Below, in pieces: positions 1-10,751 of a stretch of DNA of 64,000 nt. Source of the stretch: Apiotrichum sp. Y4204. Lineage: Eukaryota; Basidiomycota; Tremellomycetes; Trichosporonales; Trichosporonaceae. A program made the translations under genes and the position numbers. The DNA lies in the NCBI GenBank assembly GCA_025531455.1, contig JAMYHL010000031.1:124001-188000 (forward strand), in the 5' to 3' direction. A model generated the notes under the pieces. The model searched no databases, was not told the origin of the DNA, and was given only the letters and a program-made list of their open reading frames with translations. Each line of letters starts with the position of its first letter. Position 1 is the first letter of the stretch.

Positions 1-874
1 GACTAGGAAACCAGATCACCAGATGGTCAGAATCGAGGCAGGAGAGAGGCCGTAGTAGTCGGATTGTCATTCTACGCTCTACGCTGCTGCTGTACACATC
101 ATCCGCAATCATCCACATCTGCTGGCAGAGAGCGCAGAAACTGTCTTCCCTCCCTTGTGCCCTTTGCCGGTCTCTCTCTCTCTCTCTCTCTCCCCTCTTC
201 CCCCCCCCCGCCTTTCCGTCTCAGCCGGCGGCGGCGGCAGCGGCGGCGGCGGCGTGTCTTCCCTCCACTGGGCACGCACACTTCTGGGCACACTCTCTCT
301 GCCGCGCCTCTCTCTGCCGCGCCTCCGCCTCTGCGCCTCTTCTGGCCATCCCGGCGTCCCTCCAGGCCTCCAATCCCTCAATCTGTCATTTTTTGCTTCC
401 GTGGTCGGGTAACTGCCATACAAGGATAATAGCCGGTCGACATGCAACCCACCGTAGAGACCGGGGAGACCGGGGAGAGATCACGAGCCGCATAGCCGGA
501 TCCGGAAGCACGCGGCGATCGCTGCCCGGCGCGCCCGGTATGCCCATGTCATACGATCACACAAAGATATGGGCGCTGAAAACTGTAATAATAGACTTTG
601 ATCACGTGACTGATGTGTGAACACGTGCGTCGATCTCCAAGCGCAACTTCGAATTACGTCACTGGTTGCTGGATAATATCTGTAGAATGGGCATCGCCGC
701 CGATCAGTTCGAGCGCGCTCGGAGCAACAGGCGAGAAGTCGACTGATTTATTTTGTCGCCTATGGATTGTTGATTGTTGTTGTTGTTGCATCCATCCTCT
801 CCTCCGTCCATCCGTTCACATCTCTCTACTCTTTTCTTCATACCTCGGCGAGCTCCATCTATCTACTCTCAAGA
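1..874. other. Intergenic; no gene recognised
   Basis: No coding exon could be supported here. The stretch has a CT microsatellite near 170-192 and a CGG-rich run near 226-255. Two CACGTG E-box cores lie at 603-608 and 622-627, about 250-270 bp upstream of the Nudix start codon, and may belong to its promoter. Confidence 0.6.
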
Positions 875-1737
875 ATGAAGCACAAAGGCCCCCGCAGCGT
901 CGCTGTCGCCCTCGTCTTCTGCCCCGCCACCCACCGCGTCCTCCTCATCACATCCCGCAAGCACCCGAACCTCTGGATCTGTGCGCACTGATCGCGTTTT
1001 ACTGCTTGTACTCGTACTGATACTGATGTGTCGTCCGTGTTCCATCGGTCTCTTGTTCCACGCATTCGTCTCCCCCTTCCGACACGACAATATATCATGT
1101 GCTCACCACCACCCACAATCATCCTGACTGCTGTTCCATTCTCCGCCGCAACAGTCCCCAAAGGCGGCGTCGAGACCGGCGAGTCGACCGCGGAGGCAGC
1201 CGTGCGCGAGGCGCACGAGGAGGGTACGTGATTTGTTGACTGGAAAGAGGCTCGTGCCCGACGCTGACACACGTGTGTTGCTCACTCTCGCAACCTGTTG
1301 TTCTTCCGTTCGTCTTTTTCGCAATTACCTTCTGTATTTCAGCCGGCATCACCATGCCCGTTATGGACGTGAGCCCGCCTCTTATGGAAGAGCACACGAT
1401 GGAGGGCTCGCGCCCGGCCGTGTGGACGACGCACTGCGTCTCGCTCGCATCAGAGGAATCTCTCGATTCCGAATGGTAGGTGTGGCAGTGAGAATGCTTC
1501 TTACGCAGGCTGGAGCAGGGCCAGAGGGAGCGGCGTTGGATGACCCCGCGCGACGCGCTTGTTGCGATACGCGAGTGGGGCGGGCTGATAGGGCAGGGCG
1601 GATACGAGGGTGACGAGGATGATGAAGAAAGCATGAAGCGTGGCGGCCCGAAGAAGAAGGCCATCAAGGGCGATGCGTTCGAGCTCGGCCTTACCGCGTT
1701 TGCGAGGATTTATGGCTGGGAGAAGAGGGCTATGTGA
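875..1737 (+). CDS. Nudix hydrolase, diphosphoinositol-polyphosphate phosphohydrolase type
   Basis: Four exons (875-980, 1155-1223, 1343-1475, 1509-1737) give a 178-aa protein. Splicing reconstitutes the Nudix box: the first junction makes WIFPKGG, and the second joins EE to AG so that the G-x5-E-x7-RE-x2-EE-x-G signature is complete around residues 41-63. The PKGG lead-in and small single-domain size are typical of the DIPP/Aps1/Ddp1 branch, which hydrolyses diphosphoinositol polyphosphates, diadenosine polyphosphates or polyphosphate. A basic KKKAIKGD stretch follows near the C terminus. No signal peptide is seen, so a cytosolic or nuclear enzyme is likely. The Nudix family is seen directly; substrate choice is inferred from the family only. 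Confidence 0.88.
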
Positions 1738-2363
1738 AGAAGGCTGTGTGATCGGATTGTCAAAGATGCCGTGGACCACAGGAGGTGCATGATACGCCTT
1801 GTTCTGAACTCATCGGTATAGCCTCCTAGCGGGCAGATTGGGGTTGATAAAGACTGGGAGATTGGGGACAGCCCTGTCTATGCACTATTGTTCCTCCCTC
1901 TCGTTGCGATCCGCCTTGCTGTAGAGTGACAATTTCAGAGCTGTTAAGGTCACTAATTGCGTCCGATACCGCCGAGTGTAGGAGTATTGGGACTCCCAAG
2001 ATCCACCACTGAACGCGTCTATGCAGTTTCCACCATACACTGCATCACGCTTGCCCTATCTACCGCACTGCACATGCACACATTCGCGGACGAGATAGTC
2101 TATCGAATCGTGCATCGAGATTGCACCAACTCGATGCGCGACGCGTTATCTGATACTCCCCACAGCATGCCCAAACGCGGTGCCCCGCACGGACCCTCGC
2201 CAAAAACAATCTCCGACCTCGCTGCACGGAGTTCGCCGCTCGCCGCTCGCAGGTCGCATTTCGCAAGTCGCAGCCTCTCGGGTCCTCCTACTCCACCAAA
2301 CTCCAACTCTTTTATGTTCTGTGAGAACTAGAACTGGCGCTCTGCATCCTCAATCATCTCACG
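1738..2363. other. Intergenic between Nudix and ferroportin genes
   Basis: No exon is supported. This stretch holds the 3' end of the Nudix transcript and the promoter of the ferroportin gene. A short imperfect repeat of gctcgc/ctcgca words lies near 2230-2270. Confidence 0.6.
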
Positions 2364-4099
2364 ATGCCGGATTCGGAGTACAGCCTCGCGAGCCTTGAGG
2401 CCGAGGACGCGCCCTTCCTCGCTGCGCCCGGGGAGCACAGCGATCACAACGAGGACAGCGTCGCAAATGCACCGAGCAAGTGGGCCGTCCCCTGCCTCCT
2501 TCTCCAACACGTCTCAAGGTGCATTATTTTGTTCTGTTTCATCGCTGACAGCAGCACATTCACCGAGGGCTCTGCGAACTTTGCAGCCTTTCTCTTTCTC
2601 GTTACCCTCTTCCCGCAGAGTCTTGTGCCCGCCTCGCTCGTCGGGCTCGCGACGACCGCAGCGGGGCTCGCTCTCGCGGGGCGCATTGGCGGGATAGTGG
2701 ACTCGACTTCGAGGCTGAGATTTGTCCGCGGGGCGGTTGGCGTGCAGAAGGTGCGTAGAGGGTGTCTGATTCGGGCTAATGTAAGGCCTCTCAGACGGGG
2801 ATATTCGCGCTCTTCCTTCGTGAGTTACTCACCCGTCGCGTCTCATCGCAGTGCTCTTCTCTTTCTCAGCAGGAAACGCGATTTACCCCACCGGCCTCGC
2901 CACTGCGGGCGTATGGGCTGCGCTCGTACTTATCATCGCGGCGAGCTGCACCTCGGAACTAGCCACAACAGGCCTGACCGTTGCGGTTGAACGCGACTGG
3001 TACGTGCAACCGGCTCTTCACTCCTGATCGCAGGGTATGCACGATCGCGGCGAAAGACTCGGCCCTCCTCACCCGCCTGAACACGTACATGCGCCGAATA
3101 GACCTGCTCGCCAAGCTGCTCGCCCCTGTGAGTTTTGGGATACCGGGGGCGGCTCGCTGATCCCAGCTCTTCGTGTCCCTCCTCACGACTCTTGGCGGGT
3201 ACATCTTCGCGTCGGCCGCACTCCTCAGTCTCAGCCTCGCCACTGCTGCAGGGGAATTGCTGTGGATCCGCGTCGTGTACGCACAGTTTCCGCAGCTATC
3301 GGAGACGCCGCGTAATATCCAAGAGGAGGAGGAGCGCGGAGGACTCACCTGGGGAGAGTGGGCTCAGCGGGAGATTGCCGATTGGGCGGAGTTTGTCCGC
3401 CTCCCGGTCTTCGGCAGTGCGTATACATGCACGTACCTTTCTGAAGGCAGGCTCGCTCGCAATGGCGACAATCTACCTCACGACGCTCTCGTACGACGGC
3501 ACGTTTATCGCGTACGTCAAGGCCGTACGGGGGTGGGACGATGCATTCGTCGCCGCAATGCGGGTAAGTTGAATCACTTATTCGGTCTCTCACCGCAGGG
3601 CCTGTGCGTCCTCACAGGTCTCCTCGGGACGCTCGTGATGCCGCTCCTCGAATCCCTCGTGGGGCTGGAACGCGCCGGCGCGTGGTCCCTCTGGTCCGAG
3701 GTGTGCTGCCTCCTGCCTTCGCTAATATCGTTCTTCGTCGGCGCAGGTGCGTACGGCACGCACGGCCCCGCGTGGAACAGTACTCTGCTCTTTGGTGGGA
3801 TTGCGCTCTCGCGCATCGGGCTGTGGAGCTTTGACCTCTGCCAGCTCAAGGTCCTCCAGCTGGCCACGGACGAGCATCCCCGCCGCAACCGCATGATGGC
3901 GCTCCAGATCGCGCTCCAGAACATGTTCAACCTCGCAAAGTGGGTGGTCACCCTCGCGGCTGCCAGTCCGAGGCAGTTCAAGTGGACAGCCCTCGTCAGC
4001 TGGGTTGCTGTCGTCGTCGGGGGCATAGCGTATGCAGCCTTCCTGCGCAGCGTTAGGGGCCACCTGGTGCACCTCGGCTGGTGCAAAAAGTGGCTCTAG
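2364..4099 (+). CDS. Ferroportin-family iron exporter (SLC40)
   Basis: Eight exons (2364-2518, 2552-2750, 2795-2819, 2852-2999, 3034-3127, 3167-3416, 3451-3563, 3599-4099) encode 494 aa with about 10-12 hydrophobic segments. Ferroportin hallmarks are visible after splicing: an FTEGSANFAAFLF first helix region, the VERDW motif before a conserved intracellular loop, RRIDLLAKLLAP, and RIGLWSFDL near residues 400-408. Family members export Fe2+ (and related metals) across the plasma, vacuolar or Golgi membrane; the location here cannot be read from sequence. Introns are only 32-44 nt. The third exon is 25 nt. The first intron (2519-2551) has an alternative AG three bases downstream, which would remove one Ser. 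The N-terminal 40 residues are acidic and probably cytosolic. Confidence 0.93.
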
Positions 4100-4301
4100 A
4101 CACAGAGTAGCTTTAGAGGCCGCAGTCGTTGTAAAGAATAAATAGAAATAGGTATAGATGCATGGAATACACAATGTAGCTCTCATTCGTCGTTGTCGTA
4201 TCGCGTCATGAAGTCTGTCCACCGCTCCGCCATTCACTTCCAACTCGCTCAGAGAGCACGCTGCTTGTTCAACCTGTCGTCAGCGCCACCCCAGATCCCA
4301 C

Positions 4302-5020
4302 CTACTTGGGGAGCATTTCGCGCAGCCACTCGTTTGCGCTCACACGCATGGCGCGCTCTATCCCCTCGCCGCTGCCGTCCCACCGCCGCGCATGGCTCGC
4401 ATCACCATACACGACCGTGCGGTCCGGGACGCGGCCGCCGCCACCCTGCGACCCGTCCCCGTCCTCGAGGCAAAGGTGTTCGGGGCCGACGACTGTCCCC
4501 GCGCCAAAAGAGCATTGGTTACCGATGCGCACGCCCTCGACGCGCGCGCGGGGCGAAAACGTGTTCCAGCTCCCCGAGGCCCCCGGCGCGAGATCCACAA
4601 AACTCCCGACCATAAACACGTTGTGCTCGCCAATGCTCGCGGAGCCAGATACGACACTGACAGTCGCGGTCTCCTCCACGACGCAGCCTGCCCCGAGAGA
4701 GAGTGTGCTTCCCGGAGGGGCGAGGACTGCGCAGCGCGGATGGAGGACGCAGCCCTCGCCGAGCGTAATGTCCCCCTCGAGGCGGGCGTCCGCGCTCACA
4801 AAGCACGACGGCGGGGCGGTAAGCGTCACGGCGGGGCTGCGGGTCAGCGGCGACGAGGTGCTGGATTGCGTGGAGTGCGTGGATTGCGAGACTGGGGTGC
4901 GCTTCGTCGGTGAGTGCTGGCCCGGGCGGCCGGAGGTGCTTGTCCGTCTACTGTCAGAGTGGTAGGACGGGGCACGTACGGTGTCGGCTGCATGTTGGGT
5001 GGTGAGGGAAACGTCAACAT
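4302..5020 (-). CDS. Dynactin subunit 6 (p27), left-handed beta-helix protein
   Basis: Two exons on the minus strand (4980-5020 and 4302-4947) separated by a 32-nt intron give 228 aa. The main part is a hexapeptide-repeat left-handed beta-helix (for example LEGDITLGEGCVLHPRCAVL and the IGEHNVF and IGNQCSF rungs), followed by an amphipathic C-terminal helix ending LREMLPK. This is the arrangement of dynactin p27, which sits with p25 on the pointed-end complex of the Arp1 filament and aids cargo binding by cytoplasmic dynein. Residues 14-60 are a Ser/Thr/Pro-rich insert before the helix and look disordered. The exon-2 frame can be read open to 5045, but that extension has no ATG; splicing at the CTGACAGTAG acceptor supplies a proper start. 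It lies head to head with TRAPPC2L. Confidence 0.86.
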
Positions 5021-5223
5021 TGGGGTTGTTGTGAAGAGTGGCCAAAGCAGGTGAGCTGGTGGAGGTCCAGGTGGTGCGGGAGCAAAATCCGAAACGTCAC
5101 CAACTCGAGAACTCGAGGGACGACGACCAACGCGTTCGCGCTCGCCATCACTGACAGCGACGAGACACGATTCAAATTCACCTTTCTCACCCCCACTTTC
5201 TCCTCTACGCCCTTCCGCCCACG
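5021..5223. promoter_or_regulatory. Bidirectional promoter, dynactin p27 / TRAPPC2L
   Basis: Only 203 bp separate the two divergent start codons (5020 minus, 5224 plus), so both genes must share promoter DNA. No TATA box is obvious; a short palindromic ctcgagaactcgag-like word lies near 5105-5116. Confidence 0.6.
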
Positions 5224-5969
5224 ATGGACCGCCCCACATCGGTCCCGCTACATCTCACCTCGCTCGCGATCCTCGCGCCGACCAACGCGCCCCTCTTCGT
5301 CCACGCGTTCACGGGCAAGGACGACGAGCTGCGCGCGTACCACCTCGCGCATGCGGCCGTGGACGTCATCGAGGAGCGGAGTGAGTGCGCCGCGCTCCGC
5401 AGCTGGGACGTCTTCGAAAGCTGTTGCTGATAACAGTCGTCATGACCGCATCCCCGTCGCGGCCGGCAGACTCGTTTCTCGGCCTCCTCTTCTGCATGGA
5501 GGACATGGCCTTGTGGGTAAACTTACTTGTAAGAACTTTTCCTGACAGCAGCTACGGTTTCCAGACGCATACAAAGCTACGCCTCGTGCTCTCCCTCGCG
5601 CTCGTCGACGCGGCGATCAAGGACGCCGACGTCGTCGCCGTCTTCCGTGCGGTGCACCACCTCGTGCTGCACGCCGCGAACAACCCGTTCTGCTCCCTCC
5701 CCGACAGCTTTCGCGCGCGGCACGCGGTGGAAGAGCCGCTCCCCGAATGGATTGCGCAGCGCAACGAGCGGGACGAGCGGAGCAGGAGCAGGAGCAGCAG
5801 AGCAAAAGTCCCGGAAGAAGAATCACAGCTTGCCGTCAACGAACCTGTCCCCGAGTCGAGCATGTTCGCCGCTGGTCCCGAGGATATCCGCCCAGAGACG
5901 CTCGCGAGGAGCCGCGCGTTCACCGGCGGGATTGCGCGCCTCGGAGAGCTGCTGTGTGCCCGGTCATGA
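5224..5969 (+). CDS. TRAPP complex subunit 2-like (Tca17/TRAPPC2L), sedlin family
   Basis: Three exons (5224-5380, 5437-5512, 5552-5969) encode 216 aa. The first 140 residues align in order with TRAPPC2L: an N-terminal beta strand with NAPLFV, a DELRAYHLAHAAVDVIEER helix, an FLGLLFCMEDMAFYGFQT strand pair formed across the second intron, then the VFRAVHHLVLHAANNPF helix. TRAPPC2L/Tca17 is a longin-like subunit that stabilises TRAPPII, the Rab exchange factor for Golgi and endosomal traffic. The second intron uses donor GTGGGT at 5513; the nearby GTAAAC would break the frame. The C-terminal 60 residues (charged, RSRSRS-like, then a helix) extend beyond the usual family length and are not explained. 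Confidence 0.88.
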
Positions 5970-6365
5970 GCGGCATGTACTGTATGTAAGTTGGTAGATG
6001 TATGGCTTTGCGCGGAGGCGCGAGGCAATTAACGATCACGATATGAGAGTGTTCGCTACTGAGACGATACTCATCTCCCCTCTCCCCTCCCTCACGTCCC
6101 ACCCTCCACCCGGTCCCATCCCGCGGACGCCGCGCAAGCAGCGCCGCCCGCGAGCACAGCCCCTGCAGGTTGTGTCAAAACGACCTAGAGCAACCGCCCT
6201 CTATTGACATGGCGGCCAGAGTCGTGGCCGTCGTGACAGATACGGGGCGGACACACGACCGCAGAGCCCGAGCTGCCTAGCGCGGCGCGGTTTCCGCACA
6301 CTAGATAGACACACATGCATCCCAAGATTAATCGCATTCACGCGCTGCGCCTCACAGCTCACAGC
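5970..6365. other. Convergent intergenic region
   Basis: Sits between the 3' ends of TRAPPC2L (+) and the lipoate ligase (-). No exon or RNA gene is supported. It presumably contains both polyadenylation regions. Confidence 0.6.
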
Positions 6366-7720
6366 TCACATTGCGCCCCGGAGCCACGCGAGCACCTCGT
6401 ACGCGACGTCGGGGCGCACAAACTCCATATTCCCCTCTGCGCCCTCGAGGCTCGCGTACCGCGTCCCCGTGGCGCCGAGCGCGATCGCGTCGAGCACATC
6501 CTGCACCTCGTCCGCGGAGAGGTCGATCCCCGAGCTGGGGTTCGGGGCGGAGAGCTCCAAAACGAGCGAGACGACGAGCGCGTGCCGCGAGTGGATGAAC
6601 GCCGTCTGGAGTGAGAAATCTGTTCCTCCTACTAGTGTCCACTCACCACATGCCCAAACGACAGCTCGCCCGCGAGCCGGTTTGTAAACTCTGGCGTCTG
6701 GCCAATCTGCCAGTCCCACGACTGGTGTCAGCTCTGCAGACCCCTCAGCTCACTTTGAGATCGGCAATTCCCGCGTCCACTTTCGCCGCTGCTTCGCCCA
6801 CATTCGCCTCGCTGACAGCCACGATGCGTTCCGGCGGACCGTACTCGTCCACAAACTGCGCCTGCACGGCGCGCACGAACGCCTCGTGCCCAATCTCCTT
6901 TCCGGTCCGGTGCGCGTTGATTGTTGATACCGGTGCGCGCACCGACCCCACACCCTTCGTTTCCATGTTCGGCGAGTTGCTCCGCAGCGCGGCGCCGAGC
7001 GTCGACAGGTCAGAAGAAATTAGCATCGTGCCGTGGTGGTATGCCCGGTGCGAGATGATCTTGTAGGCGGACCCCGATACCTGGAGGATAAGCACTGAAT
7101 ACGGTGCCGGGGGGATATGGCAAGGACTGGCCATGTCCTCTCAGCTCCGCACGCACCTTCAGTTCCCCCTCCTTTGTCCCCTGCTCGCGGATCACCACGT
7201 CGTTCCGCTCGTTCACAGTGCACGCAGGCACGCTGAGGCGCTCGCGCACCGCCGCGGCAACAAGGTACGCGCCCGCCGAGCGTGTAAACACCTCACGAGG
7301 AGTCATGATCGAGAAGTTGGTATTGCCCATGTCCTGCTTAGTCAGAGCCTCTCTCCTTCGTCATCCCCTTCCGCCGCCCAGTCTCCCTACGCACATGGTA
7401 CACTGTCCCGCCGCCACTCCGTCTCCGGACGAGCGGCAGCCCCATCTCGACGAGCGCGCGCGGGTTCGTCTCGGTCCACGGGTTCTGGTTTCGCCCGATC
7501 ACGACGCACGGCGCATTGCGGTACGTAAAGAGCACGGGCTGCGTCGCGGGTGTGTTCCGCAGGAGCCTGGCGTCAGCTCTACCCATATCTCTACGCACCA
7601 GTCCTCATAGGAGAGGTTGAACCACGGGTCGTTGGACGTCGACGCGTAAATTGCCGGCGGGGACAGGGCGGCGGTCGAGTACCCCCGTGCGCTGGTTATT
7701 GCGCGGCGGAGGGCGAGCAT
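6366..7720 (-). CDS. Lipoate-protein ligase / lipoyltransferase, mitochondrial
   Basis: Six exons on the minus strand (7599-7720, 7395-7566, 7157-7333, 6754-7080, 6647-6721, 6366-6605) encode 370 aa. The N terminus ([15 protein letters not shown]) is Arg/Ser-rich without acidic residues, a typical mitochondrial presequence. Core ligase A motifs follow: NLSYEDW, the [15 protein letters not shown] strand, [15 protein letters not shown] (residues about 88-102, binding lipoyl-AMP) and the lysine-bearing KVSGSAYKI strand. The enzyme attaches lipoate to E2 subunits of 2-oxoacid dehydrogenases and to the glycine cleavage H protein. It corresponds best to yeast Lip3/Aim22; whether it activates free lipoate itself or transfers a pre-formed lipoyl group is not decided by these motifs. 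It is divergent from DPB11, with 555 bp between starts. Confidence 0.9.
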
Positions 7721-8275
7721 CGCAGACCGTAGATCGTAGAGGTACAGGAGAACAAATATCACAGAGAACGGAGCTCAGTTCATGGCAGTCGCTATCGCCC
7801 ACATGAACGGTCTTCATCATCTGGACATTTTGGGGGAACGGCGCGCCGAGACGAAAGGTAAAAGTGGAGGGCGGACGCCGGACCCATCTCCGTCTCAGCT
7901 GTGGGCCATTTTTCGGATCTGCAGCACTTTTCAGCGCCGAGTACCACTAAAATTGTGCCGCCAATTCGCTTTTGGTTGCGCAGAGTGCGTGCATGCGGAT
8001 TACGGAGCGAGGGTGGGCGTTTACAGCATGTTTCTATGCATGGTTTTGCGAATTCTGGACTTTTTACCGGATTCTGACGACAACTAGAAAATGTCAAGGA
8101 GGATGTGACTGACATGTCACGTGATGCCGCAAGGCGCGTCGCTCCAGGCTCCAGCCCAGCCTGGGTCGTCCTGGGCTTGGGCCAATGTTTTGAATTGCGA
8201 CGCGTCCATTCTCTATCCACATCAACAACAACCACCTATCGCCACCACCTTCTTTCCCGTCACCTTGACATCAAG
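7721..8275. promoter_or_regulatory. Divergent promoter, lipoate ligase / DPB11
   Basis: The 555-bp gap between divergent starts contains a palindromic TCACGTGA at 8117-8124, a CCAAT at 8182-8186 and an ACGCGT (MluI cell-cycle box) at 8200-8205, 71-76 bp upstream of the DPB11 ATG. Short motif matches occur by chance; the ACGCGT position before a replication gene is suggestive only. Confidence 0.45.
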
Positions 8276-10751
8276 ATGAACCGCCGCGGCCACCTGTCGA
8301 GCAAGGTGCCGAATGTGAAGCTTCGCCCGGCGCCTGCGAATGCGAACGCGCGCGCGGGGTCGAGCCGGCGCGCGGCGAGCCCGAAACACCGGCTCGACGA
8401 CGATGGCGAGGGTGAGTTGAGCTGGTGCTGGAATCTACAGGGTTACACGAGTTACACCCCGGCCTTTACCTTTTGCGCATATTCTGACGGCAGACGACGA
8501 CGTGCAAGTGCCCCTCGACGCCGCGTCGAACCGCCCATGGGAGGGGATCACCGTCACCTTTACGGGTGTGGAGAACAAGGTCGAGCTGAGCGAGCTCGTG
8601 CGCCAGCTCGGCGGCGCGGTCGAGAGCGCACTCACCGTCAACGTCACGCACGTCATTGCCACCGGGTACGGGTCGGCAAAGTATCTTGTGAGTGCGGTCC
8701 GGGTCCCGACATTCTCCGTGGGGTGCGGGCTATTTTCTGCGGCATCACGCTTCCCTATCATTCTCTGATGCTGACAACAGTACGCGGTCGAGCACCGCAT
8801 ACCGGTACAGACGCCCGAGTGGATCACCGACTCGCACCTGCGATGGGTGCAGGGCGAGGAGCTGAGCCTCGAGCGGGTGCGTACACTTTTTGCAAACTCA
8901 TCTAACCGCAGGACACGCAGGAGTACCGACTGCTGCCGTTCGTCGGGCTCAAGATTGCGATTTCGGGCATTGACAACCTCCCCGTGCGGCGGCAGATTAT
9001 CCACCACATCCAGCTCGCCGGCGGAGAGTACAGCAAAGACCTGGATCGGAGCTGCACGCACCTCGTGAGCGCGTTCGGGACGCGCGAACCCAAGGCGAAG
9101 AGCTCGGAGAAGATAAAGTGGGCACTGAAGGAGATTGGCGACCGGGAGATGGCGCGGCGGCGCGGGAAGCGCGTCGTCGACGAGGACATCCGCATCGTGT
9201 ATGAGGAGTGGATCTGGGACTGCGCGGCGTTTGGCGGGCGCTGGAAGGAGGACGCATATGATGCGAGTAAGCCGCGGCCAAAGGGCAAGGTCACATACGA
9301 GCAGATTCTGGATGGGTCTGCGTTTCTCCCGCCTGAAGCTCCGCCGCAGCAGCAGGGGGAAGAGGAGGAGCCGGCGGTGGTGCGTAAGCGCAAACGCGAC
9401 AACATTGACAACCTCGTCGGCGAGCTGCTGTCCACCCGGGAAGCGGGTAAGCCGGACGTCAAGCGGGATACTGAGGAGGCAAAGGAGAAGGAGGATGGTC
9501 AGTCCCGCGGGGCGAGCTCGGAGAACTCTCCTGCCGACGCACTACCCTCGCGGTCGAGTGTGTTCGAGCGCAAACCGTCGGTCCTGCACGCATCCCGATC
9601 TACAGCCTTTGGCCCGTCGTCCGCCGCTGCCCCATCCGGGGATCGCTCCAGTAGGGGGCCACCGGCGCAGATGTTCGCTCTGGCCTCATTCACGCACGTC
9701 ATCGAGGGCGACTGCACGAATCTTGAGAACGCGCTGCGGCACCATGGCGGGACGATAGTGCCAGCTGACGAGTGGCGCGCGGGGCGCCATGCCGACTATG
9801 TCGTTGTCCGACTGGCATCTAACCCTCCTCTCCCGAAAACGCCCTCGATGGTAGTAACAGACTGCTGGGTCGAGGCATGCTGCTTCCGCGAAGAGATCAT
9901 CGCGTACACTGCCAACCTGGTATACACCCCGCTTACGATCCCCGTGCCTCTTCCCGGCGCAGACGCCGTCCGCGCCCACATCTCCGGCTTCCCCTCCGAG
10001 ACGAGCGCGTACCTGCACCGCCTGTGCCGCGCGCTCGGCGCAACCGTCTCAGACTCGTTCAACCGGCGCACCACGCACCTCATCTGCGGCAAGACGACTG
10101 GCCCGAAATTCGAGAAAGCCCAGGCATGGCGGACCCCGGCTGTCCGCGAGTCGTGGGTGTGGGAGAGCGCACGCAAGGGCGCACTAGAACCGCTGGGACC
10201 ACACCTCCACCCCGTGCAGAAAGAAACCTTAGCAGCCACCGCGTCGCCAAGACTAAACCGCGACCTCCGGCCGACACCGACGCACATTGAGGCGCTGAGC
10301 CCCAGCACGGAGCGCGCGCTCAACCTCGCGCGAGCGAGCCCCGCCAGCGTGAGCGCAGACGCCGCCGCGCCCGCCTCGTCCCCGCTCCGCCTCGAAAAGG
10401 CGGCCACCGTCGCAGCAGCAGGCGGCGCACACGGCAACGACGAGGTGACTGCCGCGCTGCGCCGCCTCGCGCAGGGCCCGCAGCGCCCGGCACGCCCCTC
10501 ATCGGTATGTAGCGATTATATTACCTGACAGCTAACAGCAGACACGGCGTGCACGACCAAGCAATCCGCGGCGAGGGACGCCGACGCCGAGCAGCACAAG
10601 CACGGACAACCCCGGCATGCCGGCGGTTACCGCGCCGCCGGCCGAGGAGGAGTCGGTGCGCGTGACGTACGCGGACCCGGCGAGCGAACGCGAGCGCCGC
10701 CGCTTACTGGATGCCGTGAATGGCGCGAGTCCCAAGCGCGCGCGTGTGTAG
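8276..10751 (+). CDS. Four-BRCT replication and checkpoint scaffold (Dpb11/Rad4/TopBP1)
   Basis: Five exons (8276-8411, 8494-8687, 8781-8876, 8912-10504, 10542-10751) encode 742 aa. Two BRCT pairs are visible: BRCT1 from WEGITVTFTG (about residues 52-130), BRCT2 from LPFVGLKIAISGI (about 148-245), then an acidic, Ser-rich linker with a KRKRDN basic patch, BRCT3 (about 394-470, containing ADYVVVRL) and BRCT4 (about 490-575, with THLICGKTTGPKFEKA). The tail is Ala/Pro/Arg-rich and ends ERERRRLLDAVNGASPKRARV. The layout matches S. pombe Rad4/Cut5 and budding yeast Dpb11, which bind phospho-Sld2/Sld3 and Rad9 to start replication and activate the Mec1/ATR checkpoint. The last intron has two successive branch-like motifs before the AG. 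Confidence 0.9.

Noticed and set aside
5021..5045. Extension of dynactin p27 to 5045 in the exon-2 frame
   Set aside because: The extension begins with TTG rather than ATG. A 32-nt intron with a typical acceptor links to a proper ATG at 5020.
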